NCBI GenBank assembly: GCA_039177555.1
Contig: JBCDFV010000019.1
Span: forward strand, 1-64,000
DNA length: 64,000 bases
Reading direction: 5' to 3'
From: JANQGH01 sp039177555
GTDB lineage: Bacteria; Pseudomonadota; Alphaproteobacteria; DSM-16000; Inquilinaceae
The translations under genes were made by a program, and so were the position numbers. Under the pieces are notes generated by a model, which had not been told where the DNA came from, made no database searches, and saw only the letters and a list, made by a program, of their open reading frames with translations. Positions 1-8,385 of this stretch are shown here, one piece after another; position 1 is the first letter of the stretch; every line of letters begins with the position of its first letter.

Positions 1-146
1 AACACTGGATGCGCTTGGCTCAAAGGCGCAGCATCGATGACACATGGCAGCATCTCGGCCACCTCATCGGCACCATCAAGCCACAGGAGTGCGCCAACTA
101 CTTCGCTAACGCTGGATACGCTTCTAACTAAAACGAAAACGCTCTA
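1..146 (+). mobile_element. Right-hand remnant of an IS630-family insertion sequence
   Basis: The window opens inside a transposase gene whose last codons lie at 3-131. A short AAAACG-rich stretch follows and a CTAG tetramer sits at 144-147. IS630/Tc1-type elements insert at TA and duplicate it, so I place the element's end next to the TA at 145-146. The other end, the matching inverted repeat and the second TA copy are outside the window, so the exact boundary is an inference. The end falls on the stop codon of the oppositely oriented HdeA-like gene. Confidence 0.6.
3..131 (+). CDS. IS630-family transposase, C-terminal end (partial)
   Basis: Only the last 42 codons are present, read in frame from base 3 to a TAA at 129-131. 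The end of the protein, with IKPQECANYFANAGYASN as its final residues, matches the usual tail of IS630-type DDE transposases (a variant of 'PEECANYFANAGY'). The DDE catalytic residues lie upstream, outside the window, so it cannot be judged whether the element is intact. The family assignment rests on this tail motif alone, which is quite characteristic in alphaproteobacteria. Confidence 0.75.
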   Translation, partial: HWMRLAQRRSIDDTWQHLGHLIGTIKPQECANYFANAGYASN

Positions 147-476
147 GTTCGTCGGGTAGGTTGCGATGATCACCCGATCGATCACGGAAAACAGGTTCTC
201 GCTCGGGTTCAGCGTGCAGGCAGCAACCGCCAGCACACCGACATCGTCGCCCAACTCGCCGGGCAACGGCCATTCAACGCCGCGATAGCCTGCCGAACGC
301 TGGGCCAGATACTCGCCGACAGCCTGACGATCCGCTGCCGGAAGGTCGTGGACGTCCTGGCAGGACATGAACACGAGTTCCTCAAACACCAGATCAACGG
401 CCGACGCTTGTTGCGATACGAACAATCCGGCGACCAACGCGGCGGCGCCCAGCCGCCAAGCTTGCCTAAAACCCAT
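144..476 (-). CDS. HdeA-like small periplasmic protein
   Basis: This 110-residue protein starts at an ATG at 474-476 preceded by a good ribosome site (TAGGAGG). Residues 1-26 form a signal peptide ending ASA. The mature part has exactly two cysteines, Cys39 and Cys87, 48 residues apart. HdeA-type acid-stress chaperones carry one disulfide with the same spacing, and the total length also fits. HdeA proteins bind unfolded periplasmic proteins at low pH; that role is an inference here, because sequence similarity beyond the cysteines and size is weak. The TAG stop at 144-146 coincides with the IS630 junction, so the original C-terminus may have been slightly altered. Confidence 0.6.
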   Translation of the reverse strand: MGFRQAWRLGAAALVAGLFVSQQASAVDLVFEELVFMSCQDVHDLPAADRQAVGEYLAQRSAGYRGVEWPLPGELGDDVGVLAVAACTLNPSENLFSVIDRVIIATYPTN

Positions 477-532
477 GATCCTGCCTCCTAAAGCCAATAC
501 TGTTTGCGGCGTCGCAAGACGCGGTGTTGCGA

Positions 533-748
533 TCAGTTGTCGCCGGCCAGATCGCCGACAATGTATCCGGCAGCGCCGCCAATCAGGCCGGCCCCGACCA
601 CCTGTCCGAACGATCCACCGGTTACTAGCCCGACACCAGTACCCAGCGCCGCCCCGGTAACCGCACCGGCGGTTTCGTCGTTGGTTGATTGACATGCCGC
701 GACAAGCGTGACCGCCGCGCCAAGCGCACAGATCTGCAAAATCTTCAT
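533..748 (-). CDS. Small lipoprotein with glycine-zipper domain
   Basis: The protein has 71 residues. A short lysine-containing start and hydrophobic stretch end in a lipobox, VAAC with Cys19, so it is predicted to be lipid-anchored. Residues about 27-70 are a glycine-zipper segment with repeated GxxxG spacing (GAVTGAALGTG..., GGSFGQVVGAGLIGG), as in SlyB/OsmB-type outer-membrane lipoproteins. The start is the ATG at 746-748 with GGAGAGG upstream. A much longer in-frame extension toward 1096 has no protein-like character and is not used. It is a separate minus-strand gene upstream of the HdeA-like gene, 56 bases away. The specific role is unknown. Confidence 0.7.
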   Translation of the reverse strand: MKILQICALGAAVTLVAACQSTNDETAGAVTGAALGTGVGLVTGGSFGQVVGAGLIGGAAGYIVGDLAGDN

Positions 749-1277
749 GATGGCCTCTCCAATTCCCCCGATTCTGACAGGAATCAACGTAAAGATGAAC
801 CAGCATAGCCGCAACGCAGCCCAGGCGAAACCCTTCTGACGTGCGTCGGCCGCCGGCCCAATGTCACGAAAACAGGTCTCCGGCACGGCGGGGTCTTGTG
901 GGGTCATGGTGCCGTAGGTGCCATGGACCATGGGCGGACGTGGCGGCCTGCGATCGCGACTGATCCCCTCCGCGTCATCCCATCCGGCCTCGCGTACGGT
1001 GAGCGTCGAAGCGCCGATGGCCGGCGATGCGAAGGGTGAGCCCGTCACGGCTGATTCCCCTCGGGCAAGCTGTTGTTTGGTGCTGAACTGCGGCAACCCG
1101 CCACAGTCGCGTGGACGATCGCGCCGATCAATCGGCTTGGGTCGCCTGGTATTCTCAGCCTTTCGCGGTTGTCTCGGTCAATCGGCCGTGTCGTCCGGTT
1201 GCCCGTTCTCAAGTGTGCGCGCGCCGCGTAGGATGCGCCGGCATTGCGCAGCGGCCGGTCGCCGAAAGAGGGGGAAC
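749..1277. other. Non-coding region between two divergent genes
   Basis: This 529-base gap separates the minus-strand glycine-zipper lipoprotein from plus-strand mmsB. It should hold both promoters, but I could not find a convincing -35/-10 pair. Open frames run through it in several directions, but their translations are low-complexity and rich in Arg and Pro, as expected of GC-rich non-coding DNA. The octamer TCAATCGG occurs twice, near 1127 and 1178, without clear symmetry. Confidence 0.5.
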
Positions 1278-2183
1278 ATGACCTTAGTTGGATTTGTTGG
1301 GCTCGGAAACATGGGTGGGCCGATGGCCGCCAATCTGGTCAAGGCGGGCCACAAGGTGCGCGGCTATGACACCTCATCGGCAAGCTTGGAACAGGCGGCG
1401 GGCGCGGGTGTCGAGGCGTGCACGTCGTTGGCGGAGGCCATCGAGGGCGCAGACACGATCTTTACCATGCTGCCCACCGGCAAGTCGGTGCGAAAGGTCT
1501 ATCAGGGCACGGGGGGCGTGTTCGCCGCGGCCGCTGCGGGTGCGCTTCTGATCGATTGTTCCACCATTGACGTGGCCACCGCGCGGATCGTCGCCGACGG
1601 CGCCGAACGGGCCGGGCTGGATTTGTTGGACGCGCCGGTGTCCGGCGGTGTCGGCGGCGCGCAGGCGGGAACCCTGACCTTCATGGTTGGCGGACCGGTC
1701 GACGCTTTCGATCGGGCGCGGCCCTTGTTGTCCACCATGGGTCGGACGATCGTGCACGCCGGGCCGGCGGGCGCCGGGCAGGCGGCAAAGATCTGCAACA
1801 ACATGGTTCTGGGCGTATCGATGATCGCCGTCTCCGAAGCGTTCGCGCTGGCGGATCGGCTCGGTCTGGACCGGCAGAAGCTGTTCGACATCGCCTCGCA
1901 AAGCTCGGGCCAGTGCTGGTCGTTGACCAACTATTGCCCGGTGCCAGGCCCGGTGCCTGACTCACCGGCTAACCGCGATTACGAGCCAGGGTTCACCGCT
2001 GAGATGATGCTGAAGGACCTGCGCCTGGCGCAGGACGCGTCGAACGCGTCGGGTGCGGCGACCCCGATGGGTGCCGAGGCGGCGGCGCTTTACGCGCTCT
2101 ATTGCAACGCCGGCAACCAGCAACAGGATTTTTCAGGCATCTTCAAGATGCTGGCGGCCAATCAGCGGGATAAGGCGCGCTGA
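1278..2183 (+). CDS. mmsB: 3-hydroxyisobutyrate dehydrogenase
   Basis: The enzyme oxidises 3-hydroxyisobutyrate to methylmalonate semialdehyde with NAD+ in valine breakdown. The 301-residue length is normal. An N-terminal Rossmann fold shows GFVGLGNMGGPMA from residue 5. The substrate-binding loop DAPVSGG is at 118-124 and the catalytic lysine is Lys171 in GQAAKICNNM. The start is the ATG at 1278 with GAGGGGG just upstream; an in-frame extension to 918 is not protein-like. Other valine-pathway genes are not adjacent. Related beta-hydroxyacid dehydrogenases with other substrates share these motifs, but the C-terminal half (WSLTNYCPVPGP) is typical of the isobutyrate enzyme. Confidence 0.9.
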   Translation: MTLVGFVGLGNMGGPMAANLVKAGHKVRGYDTSSASLEQAAGAGVEACTSLAEAIEGADTIFTMLPTGKSVRKVYQGTGGVFAAAAAGALLIDCSTIDVATARIVADGAERAGLDLLDAPVSGGVGGAQAGTLTFMVGGPVDAFDRARPLLSTMGRTIVHAGPAGAGQAAKICNNMVLGVSMIAVSEAFALADRLGLDRQKLFDIASQSSGQCWSLTNYCPVPGPVPDSPANRDYEPGFTAEMMLKDLRLAQDASNASGAATPMGAEAAALYALYCNAGNQQQDFSGIFKMLAANQRDKAR

Positions 2184-2326
2184 TGCAGGTCGAGAGAGCT
2201 CCCGGCCGGAAAGCAGCACGGAAATCTCTCGCCGATCTGCGCTAACGTTTCGACCGGGCCCGGATCGGACAACCTCGGCCAAACGCCGGGCGTCGCCGAT
2301 CTTGGCCCTGTCGGATCGGATACGGT

Positions 2327-2710
2327 CTATTTCCTGGATCTTGGCTGTTCGCCGCTTTGCCAGAAGCTGAGAAGAAAGCCATCGGGGTCGTTGAAGTCCG
2401 CGGTCCAGCCGCCGGGTGCCTCGCTAACCGGCGTTACGATGGTCACGCCCTGTTCGGCCAGGGCTGCGACCATATCGTCGATGCCGCCGTCGGCGAGCGA
2501 GAATACGAGCGCCGGCGTGGTGCCGCGCTTGGCGTCCATCTGAAAAAACGAGATCTCCAGCCCTTGGTCCAAGGTCGCTGTCAGCCAGAACGGCTCGAAC
2601 CCTTCTTGTCGTTCGACGTCAAGACCGAGGACATCTCGATAGAACGCCTCGGTCGCGGCGATGTCGGAGACATAGAAAACGACGGCGGCGGTATGCGGTT
2701 TTGGGATCAT
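2327..2710 (-). CDS. VOC-family (glyoxalase/dioxygenase fold) protein
   Basis: The 127-residue protein has the single-module vicinal-oxygen-chelate fold. It begins with a beta strand then AFYRDVLGLDVE, the family's hallmark helix, and ends with FNDPDGFLLSFWQ, where a metal-ligand position usually sits. Such proteins range from glyoxalases to antibiotic-binding proteins, and nothing here fixes the substrate. It stands alone, with its 3' end facing mmsB. A second VOC gene at 23915-24304 is only distantly similar. Confidence 0.8.
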   Translation of the reverse strand: MIPKPHTAAVVFYVSDIAATEAFYRDVLGLDVERQEGFEPFWLTATLDQGLEISFFQMDAKRGTTPALVFSLADGGIDDMVAALAEQGVTIVTPVSEAPGGWTADFNDPDGFLLSFWQSGEQPRSRK

Positions 2711-2765
2711 TTTTTGTCCTACTCAGGTGTGTGTTGCTGACTCCACCCTACTATTGCCGCCGAGC

Positions 2766-3371
2766 CTACTTTTGTGAGCGTCGGACGATAAAAACATGCC
2801 CATCCGGATCATGCGTGGCCAGATCGCCCCGCTGGGCGGCCAGATAGGAGCGTGCATGACGGCGAATCTGACCGTAGTTCAGATCGCCGCGCAATCCGAC
2901 AAACTCCTCAAGCCCGGGCGCGCCGATCTGCGCAAGAGCCTTCTTCAGCGCCCGGACACGTTGGCGCAGGGCCGCATCGGTAATGCCCAGCAGATAGGCG
3001 ATCTCGGCGCGGCTGTGTCCGGAAAGGGCCAGCAACGCCAAGAGCCGCAACGATGGGGACATGTCGGATGACAGGACGAGGGCGTGGGCGTCCAAATTCC
3101 GCGTGGGTCGGTCGGATTGCTGTACGTACCAAGTTTGATCGCGTGCCATGGCCCGCGCCCGGGTTCGTGCATGGTGGCGGGCCTTGTTGCGCACGACGCC
3201 GCGCAGCCACCGAAGGGTCTTGAAGTCGGCGAAATCCCTGTAGCCTGCGCGAATGGCTTCAATCAGGGCCTCCTGGACGAGGTCCTCGGCATCCCCAGTG
3301 GCGGGCGCCAACCGACGTGCGTAGACGGCCAGCCCGCGCAGCGCCTCGCGCTGTCGCGTTAGCGCGGACAT
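2766..3371 (-). CDS. ECF-type RNA polymerase sigma factor
   Basis: The protein has 201 residues. Region 2 is seen as GDAEDLVQEALIEAI and KTLRWLRGVVRNKARHH, which bind core polymerase and the -10 element. Region 4 is a helix-turn-helix (GHSRAEIAYLLGITDAALRQR) for -35 recognition. About 55 residues follow region 4, an extra tail ending DPDGHVFIVRRSQK. I chose the ATG at 3369-3371; an upstream in-frame start would overlap the neighbouring gene. It lies 34 bases downstream of, and is probably cotranscribed with, a membrane HtrA-type protease. No anti-sigma gene is visible nearby. Confidence 0.8.
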   Translation of the reverse strand: MSALTRQREALRGLAVYARRLAPATGDAEDLVQEALIEAIRAGYRDFADFKTLRWLRGVVRNKARHHARTRARAMARDQTWYVQQSDRPTRNLDAHALVLSSDMSPSLRLLALLALSGHSRAEIAYLLGITDAALRQRVRALKKALAQIGAPGLEEFVGLRGDLNYGQIRRHARSYLAAQRGDLATHDPDGHVFIVRRSQK

Positions 3372-3405
3372 CGATCCCGGCAACCGGCGGTCCCGTGGCT
3401 GCCGA

Positions 3406-4494
3406 TCATTGCGAGATGTCGGTGACCTCAACGTCGACGCTGCGGCGCCGACCGTCGCGAAGGATCGTCAGGTCCACCGAGTTGCCAATGCCGACGGTTT
3501 CGAGCTGGGCGACAAAGTCCGAAAGGTCCCGAACGGGTTGGCCGTTGGCGGCGATGATGACGTCGCCGATGCGCCCGCTTTGCCGGTCCATGGCCGTAAG
3601 GCCCGCCCGTGCGGCCGGCGTGCCCGGTACGGTGTTGGCGATGACCAGGCCGTCGACACCCAGCCCGACGCTCACCTCCTCGCTCAGCACCGAGATGCCG
3701 ATGCCAAGCCGTGGCACGCGGCCGTCGCGGATCAGCTGCGGCACGATCTCGTTGACGATATCGACCGGCACGGAAAAACCGATGCCGGCATAGCTGCCAG
3801 TATCGGTGATGATGGCCGTGTTGACCCCGATCAGGCGGCCGGAGGTGTCGAGCAATGGGCCACCCGAATTGCCCGGGTTAATCGCGGCATCGGTCTGGAT
3901 CACGCCGCGGATCTCGCGTCCGGTTTCGGTCGGCAGGTCCCTGTCCAGCGCGCTCACAATGCCGCTGGTAAGCGAGCGGTCCAGGCCGAAGGGGTTGCCG
4001 ATCGCAAACACGGTCTGCCCGACCTTCAAGTCCTCCGAACTGCCGATCGGCAGGGTCCGCAGGCCGACGGGGGCGTCGACGAGACGCAACACCGCAAGGT
4101 CGTAGTCGGGGGCGGCCCCGACCAGCGTTGCGGTCATGGCATCGCCGGCGCCCAGGCGAACCAGGATGCGGCTGGCGTTCTGCACGACGTGATAGTTCGT
4201 CACGACGTGGCCGGCCGCATCCCAAACGATCCCGGACCCGGTGCCGGCGGCCGATCTATGGGGGCTCGCCAGACCGTCCGTGGGCTGCTGCGAATAGACA
4301 AAGGCGACAGCCGGTGCCGACGCCTCGAAGACCTCGATGGTGACCAGTTCGAACTCCGACAGTTCGCCCCGCGGCACGACGATGCGAGGTTCGTCGGCGG
4401 CAAACAGGAACCACCGGACGTAGTCGGCGCCGATCCACAGCGTCGCCAACACCAACATCCAGATCAAGAACAGGCGTGTCAGGCGATCGTTCAT
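3406..4494 (-). CDS. Membrane-anchored HtrA/Deg-type serine protease
   Basis: The protein has 362 residues. Residues 7-30 form one membrane helix that leaves the rest in the periplasm. A trypsin-like domain carries the full catalytic triad: His102 (TNYHVV), Asp132 (PDYDLAVL) and Ser210 (NPGNSGGPLL). A single PDZ domain occupies about 260-355, with the usual GDVIIAANGQPV motif. One anchor plus one PDZ resembles DegS more than DegP. In E. coli DegS starts the proteolysis that frees an ECF sigma factor. Here an ECF sigma gene follows directly in the same operon, which suggests but does not prove a linked stress response. Confidence 0.88.
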   Translation of the reverse strand: MNDRLTRLFLIWMLVLATLWIGADYVRWFLFAADEPRIVVPRGELSEFELVTIEVFEASAPAVAFVYSQQPTDGLASPHRSAAGTGSGIVWDAAGHVVTNYHVVQNASRILVRLGAGDAMTATLVGAAPDYDLAVLRLVDAPVGLRTLPIGSSEDLKVGQTVFAIGNPFGLDRSLTSGIVSALDRDLPTETGREIRGVIQTDAAINPGNSGGPLLDTSGRLIGVNTAIITDTGSYAGIGFSVPVDIVNEIVPQLIRDGRVPRLGIGISVLSEEVSVGLGVDGLVIANTVPGTPAARAGLTAMDRQSGRIGDVIIAANGQPVRDLSDFVAQLETVGIGNSVDLTILRDGRRRSVDVEVTDISQ

Positions 4495-4667
4495 CGCAAC
4501 GCAATCACCCTTGGCCGCATCATCACCGTTGCGCAGGGCTGACCAATCGCCGCGCCCGCCGCAAGCCGCCGGATGTCTGGTAAGCAGGTCATGGGCGGGA
4601 AGGGCCGAGCCCTAAGCGCCGTCCTCGGGGTCTCTGTTTGCGGCCTTCGGATGTGCGCACCTTCTCC

Positions 4668-5888
4668 TCAAAAGAATGCGTTGAGGCCCGTCTGTGCCCG
4701 GCCCAGGATCAAGGCATGAACGTCGTGAGTCCCCTCATAGGTGTTCACCGCCTCCAGATTCATGACGTGGCGGATGACGTGGAACTCATCCGCGACCCCG
4801 TTGCCGCCATGCATGTCACGGGCGGTGCGAACGATGTCCAGCGCCTTGCCGCAATTGTTGCGCTTCATCAGCGAAATTGCCTCCGGCGGTGCCGTGCCTT
4901 GATCCTTCATGCGGCCAAGGCGCAAGGCGCCGTTCAGACCCAAGGTGATCTCCGTCTGCATGTCGGCCAGCTTCTTCTGGATCAGCTGGGTCTGGGCCAG
5001 CGGCCGGCCGAACATGGTGCGGTCCAGCGTGTACTGCCGTGCGGCGTGCCAGCAAAACTCCGCCGCGCCCATCGCGCCCCACGAGATGCCGTAGCGGGCA
5101 TTGTTCAGGCAACTGAACGGACCCTTCAGGCCCGTCACGCCCGCAAGCAGATGATCGTCCGGGACGAACACCTCATCCATGACGATTTCGCCAGTGATCG
5201 ACGCCCGAAGTGAGAATTTGCCTTCGATCTTTGGCGCCGACAGACCCTCCATCCCTTTGTCCAGGATGAACCCCCGGATCGTGTCGCTATCATCCTTGGC
5301 CCAGACGACGAAGACGTCGGCAATGGGTGAGTTGGTGATCCAGATCTTGCTGCCGCTGAGCTTGTAGCCGCCGTCAACCTTGCGCGCCCGCGTCTTCATG
5401 GCGCCGGGGTCGGATCCGGCGTCCGGCTCCGTCAGGCCAAAGCAGCCGACCCATTCGCCGGTCGCCAGCTTCGGCAGGTACTTCTGGCGCTGCTCTTCGC
5501 TGCCGAACGCGTAGATCGGATACATGACCAGCGAGGATTGCACGGACATGGCCGAGCGATAGCCGCTGTCGACCCGTTCCACCTCGCGCGCCACCAGCCC
5601 ATAGCAGACATAGTTGACGCCGGCGCAGCCATAGCCGTCGATCGTCGAGCCCAGAAAGCCCAGCTCGCCCATTTCGTTCATGATCTCGCGGTGGAAGATC
5701 TCGTGCCGGTTGCCCTCCAGGACGCGGGGCATCAGCTTGTCCTGGCAATAGTCGCGGGCCGCGTCGCGCACCATCCGCTCTTCCTCGCTCAACTGTTCTT
5801 CCAGCATCAGCGGGTCTTGCCAGTCGAAGGACGGGCGCAGGTTGGCGGGCTTTTTCGGAGCGATCTCGGCGGCCGGTGCGGCGGTCAT
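4668..5888 (-). CDS. gcdH: Glutaryl-CoA dehydrogenase
   Basis: This flavoenzyme converts glutaryl-CoA to crotonyl-CoA in lysine and tryptophan degradation. The 406-residue protein has the acyl-CoA dehydrogenase layout: an N-terminal helical domain, a middle beta domain with FGLTEPDAGSDP and KIWITNSP (FAD contacts), and a C-terminal helical domain. The catalytic base is Glu385 in NTYEGTHDVH. The Arg/Ser-rich stretch SGYRSAMSVQSSLVM is typical of the glutaryl-specific branch. The start is the ATG at 5886-5888 with AAGGACCAGGA upstream. It is divergent from rpiB. Confidence 0.92.
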   Translation of the reverse strand: MTAAPAAEIAPKKPANLRPSFDWQDPLMLEEQLSEEERMVRDAARDYCQDKLMPRVLEGNRHEIFHREIMNEMGELGFLGSTIDGYGCAGVNYVCYGLVAREVERVDSGYRSAMSVQSSLVMYPIYAFGSEEQRQKYLPKLATGEWVGCFGLTEPDAGSDPGAMKTRARKVDGGYKLSGSKIWITNSPIADVFVVWAKDDSDTIRGFILDKGMEGLSAPKIEGKFSLRASITGEIVMDEVFVPDDHLLAGVTGLKGPFSCLNNARYGISWGAMGAAEFCWHAARQYTLDRTMFGRPLAQTQLIQKKLADMQTEITLGLNGALRLGRMKDQGTAPPEAISLMKRNNCGKALDIVRTARDMHGGNGVADEFHVIRHVMNLEAVNTYEGTHDVHALILGRAQTGLNAFF

Positions 5889-6075
5889 GGCGATTCCTGG
5901 TCCTTGGATTTTGCAGTGCACATTAAGTAGCGCGCCGTGCCCGCTTTGTCATGGTCGTTCCCCGCAACCCCATCATCTGGGGGCATTGTAGGGGGGCGAA
6001 CAATATCTGGTGTGCAGCACTAGTAGTCTGTGCCAAAATGTGTCGTCGACTTTCCGTCCAAGGGTTCCGAAGACC

Positions 6076-6510
6076 ATGCCGACTTTGCCTGTTGCGGTCG
6101 CCAGCGATCATGCCGGGTTTGAGCTGAAGGAACTGCTGAAGTCCCACTTGCGAGAGCTGGGGCACGAGGTGCTCGATCTGGGCACGAACAGCACCGCCTC
6201 CGTCGACTATCCCGATTTCGGTTTTGCGATGGGCGAGGCGCTGGACACCGGGCTTGCCGAACGCGGCGTTGTCATTTGCGGCACCGGCATCGGCATTTCC
6301 ATCGCAGCCAATCGGAACAGCGCGGTGCGCGCCGCGCTTTGCTACAACACCACAGCCGCGCGGCTGGCCCGCCAGCACAATAACGCCAACGTGCTTGCGC
6401 TGGGCGCAAGGCTGGTCGGCACCGAGGTCGCCAAGGACTGTCTTGAGGTCTTCCTTGCGACCGCGTACGAAGGCGGCCGCCACGACAGACGCGTGGCCAA
6501 GCTGTCTTGA
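6076..6510 (+). CDS. rpiB: Ribose-5-phosphate isomerase B
   Basis: It interconverts ribose-5-phosphate and ribulose-5-phosphate in the pentose phosphate pathway. The 144-residue length is standard for RpiB/LacAB proteins. ASDHAGFELK near the start and the VICGTGIGISIAANR loop, with the catalytic Cys, are clear. The ATG at 6076 matches the family N-terminus (PVAVASDHAG); an upstream start at 6010 would add 22 unlike residues. It lies 32 bases before glyA, the usual alphaproteobacterial arrangement rpiB-glyA-nrdR-ribD, and likely heads that operon. Confidence 0.93.
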   Translation: MPTLPVAVASDHAGFELKELLKSHLRELGHEVLDLGTNSTASVDYPDFGFAMGEALDTGLAERGVVICGTGIGISIAANRNSAVRAALCYNTTAARLARQHNNANVLALGARLVGTEVAKDCLEVFLATAYEGGRHDRRVAKLS

Positions 6511-6542
6511 ACCGAAGCACTGCTGCTTGAGGGAGTGAGCCC

Positions 6543-7856
6543 ATGTCGTCAGCCAGCCTTTCACCGTCCGGAGAAGCCGTCGCCGATACCTTCTTCGGTC
6601 GAGGTTTGGCCGATCGCGACCCTGAGGTTGCCGACGCGCTGGGCAGAGAGCTTAAGCGACAGCAGCAACAGATCGAGCTGATCGCCAGCGAGAACATCGT
6701 CTCGCGTGCGGTGTTGGAGGCACAGGGCTCGGTCCTCACCAACAAGTACGCCGAGGGCTATGTCGGCCGGCGCTATTACGGCGGTTGCGAATATGTCGAC
6801 GTCGCTGAGAAGCTGGCGATCGAGCGGGCCTGCAAGCTGTTCGAGTGTGGCTTCGCCAACGTTCAGCCGCACTCCGGCGCCCAGGCCAACCAGACCGTCA
6901 TGCTGGCGCTTCTGAAGCCAGGCGACACGGTTATGGGCATGTCGCTGGCGGGCGGCGGCCCCCAGACCCCCCGCGCGCCGCCGAACCTGTCCGGCAAATG
7001 GTTCAACGCGGTTCAGTACGGTGTCCGCCGGCAGGACGCGCAGATCGACTATGACGAGTTGGCCGAACTGGCTGATGAGCACAAGCCGGCCATGATTATC
7101 GCCGGCGGTTCCGCTTATCCGCGGCATATCGATTTCGCGCGTTTCCGGCAGATCGCCGACAGCGTCGGTGCCTTTCTGATGGTTGATATGGCCCATTTCT
7201 CCGGCCTGGTCGCCGGCGGCGTGCATCCTAGCCCGCTGTCGCATGCCCACGTCGTCACCACGACGACACACAAGACCTTGCGCGGCCCGCGCGGCGGCAT
7301 GGTGCTGACCAATGACGGCGACCTGGCCAAGAAGATCAATTCCGCGCTGTTCCCCGGCCTGCAAGGCGGCCCGCTGATGCATGTGATCGCCGCCAAGGCG
7401 GTGGCCTTTGGCGAGGCGCTGACGCCGGAATACAAGGCCTACACGCGCACGGTGATCGACAATGCCAAGATGCTGGCCTCGACCTTGCAAAGCGGTGGGC
7501 TGGACATCGTGTCGGGCGGCACGGACACCCATTTGGCGCTGGTTGATCTGCGGCCCAAGGGGCTGACCGGCAAGGCGGCCGAGACCAGCCTGGAAGAGGC
7601 CTACATCACCTGCAACAAGAACGGCGTGCCGTTCGATCCGCAAAAGCCGGCGATCACGTCAGGCATTCGTGTCGGCTCGCCGGCGGCCACCACCCGGGGC
7701 TTCGGACAGGCCGAGTTTCAGCAGGTCGGTGAGTTGATGGTCGAGGTGTTGGACGGCTTGGTTGCCAATCCGGACGACAATTCGGCCGTCGAGGCATCGG
7801 TGCGGGAACGCGTGACGGCCCTGACCGGCCGCTTTCCGATCTATCCATCCCTGTGA
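6543..7856 (+). CDS. glyA: Serine hydroxymethyltransferase (altered active-site motif)
   Basis: It should convert serine and tetrahydrofolate to glycine and methylene-tetrahydrofolate with PLP. The 437-residue length is normal. ELIASENIVS, the tyrosine-rich RYYGGCEYVD, and the PLP-lysine motif TTTTHKTLRGPRGG (Lys244) are intact. A strong ribosome site (GAGGGAG) precedes the ATG. The odd part is residues about 140-152. Where the family reads LAHGGHLTHG, this protein reads LAGGGPQTPR, losing three histidines and a leucine that help hold PLP and folate. The length is unchanged, so it is a cluster of substitutions in a very C-rich stretch. Either the enzyme is impaired or the assembly is wrong here. 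Confidence 0.92.
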   Translation: MSSASLSPSGEAVADTFFGRGLADRDPEVADALGRELKRQQQQIELIASENIVSRAVLEAQGSVLTNKYAEGYVGRRYYGGCEYVDVAEKLAIERACKLFECGFANVQPHSGAQANQTVMLALLKPGDTVMGMSLAGGGPQTPRAPPNLSGKWFNAVQYGVRRQDAQIDYDELAELADEHKPAMIIAGGSAYPRHIDFARFRQIADSVGAFLMVDMAHFSGLVAGGVHPSPLSHAHVVTTTTHKTLRGPRGGMVLTNDGDLAKKINSALFPGLQGGPLMHVIAAKAVAFGEALTPEYKAYTRTVIDNAKMLASTLQSGGLDIVSGGTDTHLALVDLRPKGLTGKAAETSLEEAYITCNKNGVPFDPQKPAITSGIRVGSPAATTRGFGQAEFQQVGELMVEVLDGLVANPDDNSAVEASVRERVTALTGRFPIYPSL

Positions 7857-7912
7857 TTCCGGTCGTGGAGCGCCGTCCGGCCAAGCAACAAGAACAAGTC
7901 GAGGCATAAGGC

Positions 7913-8374
7913 ATGCGCTGTCCGTTCTGTGGTCATGACGATACCCAGGTGAAGGACTCACGGCCCACGGAGGACAACTCGGCGATACGGCGGCGGCGCT
8001 TTTGCCCGGCCTGCGGCGCCCGCTTCACGACGTTCGAGCGGATCCAGATCCGCGAGTTGACGGTGGTCAAGTCCGACGGCGATCGCGAGCCGTTCGATCG
8101 CGACAAGATGTTCCGCTCGCTGCAGATCTCGCTGCGCAAGCGCGATGTCAGCCCGGAACGGATCGAGCGGCTTGTGAACTCCATGGTCCGGCAGTTGGAA
8201 AGCTCCGGCGAGAGCGACATTCCGTCGAAGGCGATCGGCGAGATGGTCATGAAGGCGCTGGCGACCTTGGATAAGGTCGCCTATGTCCGCTATGCCTCCG
8301 TCTATAAGGATTTCCGCGAGCCGGGCGAGTTTTCCGACTTCGTCGACAGGCTGAAGATGGATGCGGATGACTAA
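7913..8374 (+). CDS. nrdR: Transcriptional repressor NrdR
   Basis: NrdR represses ribonucleotide reductase genes by binding NrdR boxes according to its ATP/dATP state. The 153-residue protein has an N-terminal zinc ribbon, CPFCG near residue 3 and CPACGARFTT near residue 31, followed by an ATP-cone domain (VVKSDGDREPFDRDKM). Length and layout match the family fully. It lies 56 bases after glyA and 11 bases before ribD, the conserved place for nrdR in alphaproteobacteria. Its targets are probably elsewhere in the genome. Confidence 0.95.
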   Translation: MRCPFCGHDDTQVKDSRPTEDNSAIRRRRFCPACGARFTTFERIQIRELTVVKSDGDREPFDRDKMFRSLQISLRKRDVSPERIERLVNSMVRQLESSGESDIPSKAIGEMVMKALATLDKVAYVRYASVYKDFREPGEFSDFVDRLKMDADD

Positions 8375-8385
8375 TCGCGAGACCC

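Noticed and set aside
749..1096. N-terminal extension of the glycine-zipper lipoprotein frame
   Set aside because: It would place the signal peptide and lipobox in the middle of a protein; the ATG at 746-748 has its own ribosome site.
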